DNA of 14,124 bases from Sphingobacterium sp. Its GTDB lineage: Bacteria; Bacteroidota; Bacteroidia; Sphingobacteriales; Sphingobacteriaceae. Location: the NCBI GenBank assembly GCA_030146225.1, contig JASLCA010000212.1, forward strand, positions 1 to 14,124, given 5' to 3'. The translations under genes were made by a program, and so were the position numbers. Positions 4,772-10,456 of this stretch are shown here, one piece after another. Position 1 is the stretch's first letter. Every line of letters begins with the position of its first letter. Under the pieces are notes generated by a model that searched no databases, was not told the origin of the DNA, and was given only the letters and a program-made list of their open reading frames with translations.

Positions 4772-7435
4772 GTGATACGAAGCCTGCTATTCCTTTTGCT
4801 AACCACTTGTTTCCTGCATGCCAAGAGCCAGCAGAAAACAATTTCTGGACGTTTGATTGATCAACAAACCCAGAAAGCTATTGCTTATGCAAGCATTACA
4901 GTAAAAAATGCGGAGAACAAGGTAATCGCCTTTAAATCCACAGACCCCGATGGGCGCTTTCTAATCCAGACCGCTGCGGATATACAGCATTGCAGTCTAG
5001 AGATAAACCATCTAGGCTATGAACGCTACAGCCTTGATCTGGCTGCCAAAAGTCAAGACCTAAATATCCCATTGGTTCAAAAGAAGATTTTGTTGGAGGA
5101 TATTAAAGTAAAGAGTAGGCCTCAGGTGCAACGCATAGGGGATACAATTGCGTACAATGTGGGCAGCTTTGCCAAGGAAGAGGATCGTAATATTGGGGAT
5201 GTGATTAAGCGTATGCCAGGCATGGAGGTAAGTGAATCCGGGCAAATAAAGTATCAAGGCAAGGCTATCTCCAATTTCTATATTGATGGGGATGACCTAT
5301 TAGATGATCGATATGCGATAGGAACCCGTACAATTCCTCACAAGATGGTTCAGGACATACAGGTGCTCAACAATCACGAACACCTAAAAGTACTTAAGAA
5401 TAAAAGGTTTACGGATCAGGTCGCAATCAACCTTGTCATTAAAGACGATGCCAAGCTTAAGATGACCGGCGAAGCCAAAATAGGACTGGGCATACCCAAA
5501 CAATATGATAATGAGCTAAACAATATTCTTTTTAATAAAAAGTACAAGATGCTCAACGTGTTGTCAGCCAACAATATTGGAAAAAATCTACGTGGAGATC
5601 TGCTTGGCTACAATAGAGAAAGTACACTCAATCGCTTAGGCACTTCAGCAATAAACAATTTACTATCTCTAGGGACAGTTGGGGATCCGCCCGTAGCCCA
5701 GCAATACTATCTTATGAACAATACTCTTTCACTTAACACCAACAACCTGTTTAATCTTAAAAAAGATTGGCAAGTCAAGGCCAATGTGCAGGGACTTTTT
5801 GACAAAAACCATAAGACCTATAGGGGTACAACTGAGTACCAAACCCCCACAGAAACTATCACCTTTAATGAGGAGCAATATAGTCAGCTAAAAAGCTGGT
5901 TAGCCGCGATTCGTCTGACAGCTAGCCGAAACTTAAGCAGCAAGTTTATCAGCAACTACTTTGCCCTAGAGTACGAAAAGGAAAGGGCTACTGCCGACTT
6001 AAATAGCAATGGGAACAGCATTCTGGCAGATCAAAAGACCCGCTTAGCTGGAATTAATAATCAGCTTGAATATGTTCCGGCCCTAAAAAACGGGAATATT
6101 ATGCAATTTAGCTGGAACCTCAATTATGGCGAGAAGCCCCAGACGCTGCAGCTAGCACCTGGAATTTTTCCAAATATACTTAATGAGGATAAAGCATATC
6201 TCGCGACAAACCAACACTTAAATGTGCCCAACCTTTTCACACGTATAAGTACAGGCTATCGATTCCCTAAAGGAAAAATAAATCAGTACTATCAAGCCGG
6301 CATAAGTCTTGAAGACCAAAATATGCAAAGTCATATCCGTCTAGATCAGCTTACAGGCAGCTTTTTACCGACACTTGATTCAACCGTTAATGACCTGCAC
6401 TGGCTAAGGACAGTATATAGCCTGTCTGCAGCGTATAGTTGGAAAAAACAAAAGTTTGAGACAGAACTATCCTTGCCCTTAACCTTTCAAAACACGCGTT
6501 ATAAGGATCCGAACTATCAGCTGGACGAAGCCCAACAACGCCTCCTCTTTGGACCTTCTTTTAAGTTAAAATACCCAGTAGCCCAGCAAGATGACCTAGA
6601 CTTTGCCTACAATTTCTCCAATGATTTTGGCAATATTCAAGACATTTATAGAGGCCTTGTTATTCGTAGCTATCGTAGCCTTTCCAAGAATAGTATTAAT
6701 ATAAATGAAAGTGCTGCGCATAATCTTGCCTTTAATTATCGCTTCAACCGGACGTTAAAATTACTCTTTGCCAACCTTGGCGCAAGCTATAGCCAAACTA
6801 CGCGCAATGCTATGATAGGACAAGAAATCAGTAATGAAGTGAGCCAAAGCGTACTCTTGCCCCTAAAGAATAAGATTAATAAGCTCAGTATCAACGCGGG
6901 TATTGACAAATATGTTTTTGCTCTCTCCAGCAGCATTAAGCTGAAGGCACAGTGGTCGTACACAGATTACAATCAATTATTTAATGGGGAATTACTTCCC
7001 TTTCAGAATAGCAGCTTTTCGTTACAACCGGAAACAGAGTTTAAGATTTGGAAGAACCTCAAGTTCTCCTATAATGGGGTGGCTTCCTGGACTACGGCAA
7101 AGCAAAAGGACAATGCAGGCTTAACGAATCGCATCTTTTCCCTATCCCAGAATATTGGAATCCCATTCTATGCGTTTAAAAACACCTACATTAGAATTAG
7201 TGGAAGACAACTATACAACCAACAGCCCGGACAAGCCACCATAAACTATGTCTTTATCGATGCTTTTGCGCGCTATCGGCACAGCAAATGGAAAACAGAC
7301 TTTGAACTTAATATGAGCAACTTAGCGAATTTAAAAAACTTTAATACCTACAGCATTGCTGCCAATCAACAAAGTCAAAACAACTATGAACTCCGGGGAC
7401 GAATGATTGTATTAAAGACAATCTTCAGTCTGTAG
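4772..7435 (+). CDS. TonB-receptor-like outer-membrane beta-barrel protein with N-terminal carboxypeptidase-regulatory-like domain
   Basis: This is an 887-residue outer-membrane protein. Domain order: signal peptide (IRSLLFLLLTTCFLHAKS, about 1-19); a carboxypeptidase-regulatory-like beta-sandwich domain, KTISGRLID..T.KAIAYASITV to about residue 100; a plug-like domain with DTIAYNVGSF, IGDVIKRMPGMEV, IKYQGKAISNFYIDGDDL (about 120-235); then a long barrel rich in alternating aromatic and polar residues to the end (IVLKTIFSL). It resembles the outer-membrane beta-barrel family often called TonB-dependent receptor in Bacteroidota, but I see no obvious TonB box and cannot name a substrate. Start: GTG 4772, two bases after the GLPGLI stop; it leads straight into a good signal peptide and no better ATG exists nearby. 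Translation is probably coupled to the upstream gene. Confidence 0.88.
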   Translation: MIRSLLFLLLTTCFLHAKSQQKTISGRLIDQQTQKAIAYASITVKNAENKVIAFKSTDPDGRFLIQTAADIQHCSLEINHLGYERYSLDLAAKSQDLNIPLVQKKILLEDIKVKSRPQVQRIGDTIAYNVGSFAKEEDRNIGDVIKRMPGMEVSESGQIKYQGKAISNFYIDGDDLLDDRYAIGTRTIPHKMVQDIQVLNNHEHLKVLKNKRFTDQVAINLVIKDDAKLKMTGEAKIGLGIPKQYDNELNNILFNKKYKMLNVLSANNIGKNLRGDLLGYNRESTLNRLGTSAINNLLSLGTVGDPPVAQQYYLMNNTLSLNTNNLFNLKKDWQVKANVQGLFDKNHKTYRGTTEYQTPTETITFNEEQYSQLKSWLAAIRLTASRNLSSKFISNYFALEYEKERATADLNSNGNSILADQKTRLAGINNQLEYVPALKNGNIMQFSWNLNYGEKPQTLQLAPGIFPNILNEDKAYLATNQHLNVPNLFTRISTGYRFPKGKINQYYQAGISLEDQNMQSHIRLDQLTGSFLPTLDSTVNDLHWLRTVYSLSAAYSWKKQKFETELSLPLTFQNTRYKDPNYQLDEAQQRLLFGPSFKLKYPVAQQDDLDFAYNFSNDFGNIQDIYRGLVIRSYRSLSKNSININESAAHNLAFNYRFNRTLKLLFANLGASYSQTTRNAMIGQEISNEVSQSVLLPLKNKINKLSINAGIDKYVFALSSSIKLKAQWSYTDYNQLFNGELLPFQNSSFSLQPETEFKIWKNLKFSYNGVASWTTAKQKDNAGLTNRIFSLSQNIGIPFYAFKNTYIRISGRQLYNQQPGQATINYVFIDAFARYRHSKWKTDFELNMSNLANLKNFNTYSIAANQQSQNNYELRGRMIVLKTIFSL

Positions 7436-7444
7436 GTCTACTAT

Positions 7445-7462
7445 TATGATAACGTTTTCGTA
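7445..7462. promoter_or_regulatory. LacI-family-type operator candidate upstream of kduI
   Basis: The 18-bp element centred on AACGTT (7451-7456) reads TATGATAACGTTTTCGTA. Seven of nine base pairs are symmetric, and the core GAnAACGTTnTC resembles the classical LacI/GalR-family operator. It sits in the 93-bp gap between the barrel gene and kduI, and LacI-family proteins regulate hexuronate catabolism in several bacteria. No regulator gene is in the window, so this is a motif-based inference. Confidence 0.4.
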
Positions 7463-7492
7463 GTTTCCAGAAAGCTATACCCCTGTAAAGCA

Positions 7493-7524
7493 GTATATTT
7501 AAGCCTGCCTTAGCTTAAATATAC
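7493..7524. repeat. Perfect 12-bp inverted repeat ending four bases before kduI
   Basis: GTATATTTAAGC (7493-7504) and GCTTAAATATAC (7513-7524) are exact reverse complements separated by CTGCCTTA. The left arm contains TATATTTA, one base from the -7 consensus, so the kduI promoter may lie inside the repeat with a start near 7506. No T run follows, so it is a poor intrinsic terminator for the upstream gene, although it could serve that purpose. It could equally be an operator covering the promoter, or an RNA hairpin that hides the kduI start. Confidence 0.6.
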
Positions 7525-7528
7525 GCTT

Positions 7529-8377
7529 ATGAAGGACCATGTTTTTAATCGCCGCCATAGTATTAGCCCCAAGGAGACTAAGCTAATGGACACCGAGCAG
7601 CTCCGCGAGAATTTCTTAATCGCTCAACTTTTTGAGCCAGACAAGCTGCTGTTCACCTACTCCCATTATGATCGCTTTATGGTAGGGGGGCTGATGCCCT
7701 TAAGCAAAAAGATTAAGCTTGAACCCATTCCAGAATTGTTGAAATCATCCAGCTTCCTAGATCGACGGGAGCTTGGCATAATTAATATTGGAGGAGACGG
7801 CTTGCTAGAGGTGGAGGACAAGAGCTATAGGCTAGGCTATAAAGATGCACTCTATATTGGAAAAGGAGCGCAGGAAGTCTACTTTAGAAGCATAGATCCT
7901 CAGCAGCCCGCCAAGTTTTACTTAAATTCCACAGCAGCTCAGCACAGCTACCCCACCAAACAGATCCATAAGGCTGATGCGAAAACCATTACAATAGGCA
8001 ACGAAAATTCTGCCAATCGTAGGGTAATCCATCAATTGCTATTTCGGGAGTTGCTAGACACCTGTCAACTGCAAATGGGCCTGACTGAGCTTATATCCGG
8101 CTCGGTATGGAACACCATGCCGGCCCATACACATGAACGCCGCATGGAGGTTTATTTCTACTTTGAGCTGCCACAGGACCAAGCAATAAGTCATTTTATG
8201 GGGGAGCCAAGTGAGACGCGACATCTCTGGGTACACAATGAGCAGGCAATAATTTCTCCGCCCTGGTCCATACATGCAGGGGTTGGCACAAATAATTACA
8301 GTTTTATTTGGGGCATGGCTGGAGAAAATTTAGATTACGCAGACATGGACCTTTGCGCCATTACAGACTTAAAATAA
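7529..8377 (+). CDS. kduI: KduI, 5-dehydro-4-deoxy-D-glucuronate isomerase
   Basis: This is a 282-residue cytoplasmic cupin isomerase that converts 5-keto-4-deoxyuronate, released from pectin, and from glycosaminoglycans after unsaturated glucuronyl hydrolase action, to 2,5-diketo-3-deoxygluconate, the substrate of KduD. Family blocks are clear: SHYDRFMVGGLMP (45-57), RRELGIINIGG (79-89), DALYIGKGAQEVYF (106-119), NTMPAHTHERRMEVYFYF (195-212), HNEQAIISPPWSIHAGVGT (236-254) and FIWGMAGEN (259-267). The four zinc ligands known from the E. coli enzyme (H196, H198, E203, H245) align with H200, H202, E207 and H249. Length is near the usual 278, and homology to family N termini begins within the first 12-15 residues, supporting ATG 7529. 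It is the first gene of a three-gene operon; the next gene starts five bases after its stop. Confidence 0.97.
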   Translation: MKDHVFNRRHSISPKETKLMDTEQLRENFLIAQLFEPDKLLFTYSHYDRFMVGGLMPLSKKIKLEPIPELLKSSSFLDRRELGIINIGGDGLLEVEDKSYRLGYKDALYIGKGAQEVYFRSIDPQQPAKFYLNSTAAQHSYPTKQIHKADAKTITIGNENSANRRVIHQLLFRELLDTCQLQMGLTELISGSVWNTMPAHTHERRMEVYFYFELPQDQAISHFMGEPSETRHLWVHNEQAIISPPWSIHAGVGTNNYSFIWGMAGENLDYADMDLCAITDLK

Positions 8378-8382
8378 AAGCC

Positions 8383-9507
8383 ATGCTAAAATTATACGCG
8401 CTCTTGATTTCATTCAGCATTTCCTACAGCCTTTTAGCCCAAAGTCCCAAGCGGATTAGCATTCGCAATACGACAGACTTACATCGACAGGAGCTGCTCA
8501 GCATTCCCTACCAAGAATTTCAAAAACAGTTCGGCTTAGCGGACAGCATATTTACAGTTGTACATTATAAAAATAGGCAGCCCCTAAACTACCAGCTGGA
8601 AACCTGCGGAGAGAAGGTCCCGCAAAATATCCTTATTGCACTTGATATTCGAGCCCATGAGACTATAGAACTTGTCGTAGAAAGGCAAAAGCCCTCTCTG
8701 CAAGCTCCTAAAGCTTTTGCCCGCTATGTCCCAGAGCGCAAGGATGACTTTGCCTGGGAAAATGACCTAGTCGCCTATCGTGCATATGGCAAGGCCTTGG
8801 AAGGAACCAATGAAGATGCGCAGGGTTTTGACTTCTGGGCAAAAAGAACCTCTAGGCTTATAATTAATGAATGGTATAAAAACAATAATTATCATACGGA
8901 TCAGGGTTCAGGCTTGGATTACTACAGTGTAGGACAAAGCTTAGGCGTAGGCGATATAGCCCTTTACTATGCAGACCAGATCCAGTATACAAAACATTAT
9001 AGAAGCTATGAAATAGTGGATAATGGACCTTTGAGAACTACCTTTAAGCTGTTTTTTGCACCAGAACTTGTGGCAGGCAGGACCGTTTCTCTTGTAAAGA
9101 CGATCTCCTTGGATGCAGGGAGTCAGCTAAATAAGATTTCCGTAACAATAAGCAGCAGCGACAGGTCAAATATCCCTATTGTATTGGGGATTGCTAGGCG
9201 CAATGAAGAAGAGCCTGCCTATAACTGGGATGAGCAGTCAGCTGTATTTTCCTACTGGGAGCCGGCATATAAAGACAATAGAACGGGGACAGGACTAATA
9301 ATGCCAAGAAAGCCTGCTGCATTTATTCTAGACAAAAATCAATTTCTCTTTAAAATGGAGGTCTTAAGCTCCGAAACCCTTAGCTATTATAGCGGTGCGG
9401 CCTTTAATAAGGCGGGTAAAATACAAGACGCTGCTAGCTGGAGGAACTACCTGCGGCAAAGGAAGGAGCAATTAAATAATCCCTTACGAATTGAATATCT
9501 CAACTAA
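8383..9507 (+). CDS. DUF4861-type exported protein of the uronate operon
   Basis: This 374-residue protein has a clean signal peptide (LKLYALLISFSISYSLLAQ, cleavage about residue 20) and no lipobox cysteine, so it is expected to be periplasmic. I recognise it as resembling the uncharacterised Bacteroidota family DUF4861, which commonly occurs with uronate-degradation genes. Visible segments include FARYVPERKDDFAWENDLVAYR, then AYGKAL (about 110-140), GLDYYSVGQSLGVGDIA and SYEIVDNGPLRTTFKL, VSLVKTISLDAGSQLNKISVTI and GTGLIMPRK. The strand-rich second half resembles galactose-mutarotase-like beta-sandwich folds, which is inference. I start it at ATG 8383 because the upstream in-frame alternative at 8308 would lie within kduI and bury the signal peptide. 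Its stop overlaps the kduD start by one base (TAATG). A role on unsaturated or keto-uronates in the periplasm is likely from context only. Confidence 0.82.
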   Translation: MLKLYALLISFSISYSLLAQSPKRISIRNTTDLHRQELLSIPYQEFQKQFGLADSIFTVVHYKNRQPLNYQLETCGEKVPQNILIALDIRAHETIELVVERQKPSLQAPKAFARYVPERKDDFAWENDLVAYRAYGKALEGTNEDAQGFDFWAKRTSRLIINEWYKNNNYHTDQGSGLDYYSVGQSLGVGDIALYYADQIQYTKHYRSYEIVDNGPLRTTFKLFFAPELVAGRTVSLVKTISLDAGSQLNKISVTISSSDRSNIPIVLGIARRNEEEPAYNWDEQSAVFSYWEPAYKDNRTGTGLIMPRKPAAFILDKNQFLFKMEVLSSETLSYYSGAAFNKAGKIQDAASWRNYLRQRKEQLNNPLRIEYLN

Positions 9508-10277
9508 TGGCTATCCTAAAAACCTTTGATCTTAGCGGGAAGACCGCTTTAGTAACGGGCTGTTCACGGGGTATTGGAAAAGCAATTGCCGAAGCACTAG
9601 CCGAGGCCGGAGCAGATATTATCGCTGTGTCAGCTACTTTAGCAGACAAAAATTCACGCGTAGAACAAGCAGTGCTTGCGCAGGGTAGAAAATTCTATGC
9701 CTATGCTTGCGACTTCTCCAAGAGAGAAGCCCTCTACAGCTTTATTAGTCAAGTAAAAGCAAATCACCCCCTTATAGACATCTTATTCAATAATGCTGGG
9801 CATATAATTCGCTGTCCTGCCGCAAACCATACGGATGCCTATTGGGACCAAGTAATTGAAGTAAATCAAAATGCAGCCTTTATCCTAACGCGAGAAATTG
9901 GCAAGCAAATGCTTTCACGTGGAACAGGCAAGATTGTCTTTATCGCTTCCTTGCTAAGCTTTCAGGGCGGGATCAATGTACCTAGTTACACAGCCTCTAA
10001 AGGAGCTATTGCCGCTTTAACCAAGGCTTTTGCCAATGAATGGGCAAGCCAAGGCATAAATGTAAATGCAATTGCACCCGGCTATATTGCAACAGACAAT
10101 ACATTGGCCTTGCGCGAAGACCCTAGCCGCAGCCAGACCATCCTTGCCCGCATACCCGCTGCTCGTTGGGGAATGCCTGAAGACCTGAAGGGACCTGCCG
10201 TATTCTTAGCCTCTGCCGCTTCGGATTATATGCACGGAAGCATCCTTACAGTAGATGGGGGGTGGATGGCTGGCTAG
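9507..10277 (+). CDS. kduD: KduD, 2-dehydro-3-deoxy-D-gluconate 5-dehydrogenase (SDR family)
   Basis: This 256-residue classical short-chain dehydrogenase reduces 2,5-diketo-3-deoxygluconate to 2-keto-3-deoxygluconate with NAD(P)H. SDR landmarks are the cofactor loop TGCSRGIG (17-24), NNAG (95-98), catalytic S148 (IAS), Y161 and K165 (YTASK), and N120 in VNQNAAF. KduD-specific blocks distinguish it from general SDRs: IASLLSFQGGI.VPSYTAS, FANEWASQGINVNAIAPGY, RIPAARWGMPEDLKGP and SDYMHGSILTVDGGW. The ATG overlaps the stop of the DUF4861-type gene by one base, indicating translational coupling, and FDLSGKTALVTG is the normal N terminus. It completes the two-step kdu module begun by kduI; KdgK and KdgA, which would follow, are not in the window. 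Confidence 0.95.
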   Translation: MAILKTFDLSGKTALVTGCSRGIGKAIAEALAEAGADIIAVSATLADKNSRVEQAVLAQGRKFYAYACDFSKREALYSFISQVKANHPLIDILFNNAGHIIRCPAANHTDAYWDQVIEVNQNAAFILTREIGKQMLSRGTGKIVFIASLLSFQGGINVPSYTASKGAIAALTKAFANEWASQGINVNAIAPGYIATDNTLALREDPSRSQTILARIPAARWGMPEDLKGPAVFLASAASDYMHGSILTVDGGWMAG

Positions 10278-10306
10278 CAGCCCTAGGCGGGTAATGCGCA
10301 TAGGCA

Positions 10307-10338
10307 GCTGAAGCTTGTGGCAAGCCAAGTCCTTCAGC
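10307..10338. repeat. Compound inverted repeat downstream of kduD
   Basis: GCTGAAG (10307-10313) pairs with CTTCAGC (10332-10338). Inside, GCTTG (10313-10317) pairs with CAAGC (10321-10325) around a three-base loop. It lies 30 bp past the kduD stop and could end the kdu operon transcript, but there is no T run, so I do not call it an intrinsic terminator. Confidence 0.35.
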
Positions 10339-10348
10339 ATTTAAGCCA

Positions 10349-10367
10349 AGCAAATAATCCGTTTGCT
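10349..10367. repeat. Second small hairpin downstream of kduD
   Basis: AGCAAA (10349-10354) and TTTGCT (10362-10367) form a perfect 6-bp stem with a 7-base loop, 10 bp after the preceding repeat. It may help end transcription. No gene is seen in the 179 bp between kduD and the siderophore receptor. Confidence 0.3.
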
Positions 10368-10414
10368 CATAAATAAACTCCCTTAGCCGTTTATAGCTCC
10401 CTTAAGAATATCTA

Positions 10415-10422
10415 TAAATTTA
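10415..10422 (+). promoter_or_regulatory. Candidate -7 element of the siderophore receptor
   Basis: TAAATTTA differs from TAnnTTTG only at the last base and lies 34 bp before ATG 10457. The predicted start is near 10427-10428, immediately before the Fur-like palindrome. No convincing -33 TTG is seen. Confidence 0.35.
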
Positions 10423-10429
10423 CCCACAA

Positions 10430-10446
10430 TTTATAATTATTCTAAA
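10430..10446. promoter_or_regulatory. Fur-box-like palindrome in front of the siderophore receptor
   Basis: The 17-bp element TTTATAATTATTCTAAA is an AT-rich dyad with seven of eight pairs symmetric around a central base. It resembles Fur operators and lies 10 bp before the receptor start, overlapping the likely transcript start or leader. Iron repression is the natural expectation for a siderophore receptor. AT-rich dyads arise easily by chance, so confidence is moderate. Confidence 0.4.
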
Positions 10447-10456
10447 TAAGTGAAAG

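Noticed and set aside
4851..4869. Dyad GTTTG...CAAAC with TTGATCAA inside, resembling a regulator site
   Set aside because: It lies within the coding sequence of the barrel protein's conserved regulatory-like domain (RLIDQQT), has the wrong spacing for FNR, and is far from any promoter.
8308..8382. Upstream extension of the DUF4861-type gene into kduI
   Set aside because: It would add 25 arginine- and histidine-rich residues before an obvious signal peptide and overlap the conserved end of KduI; ATG 8383 is preferred.
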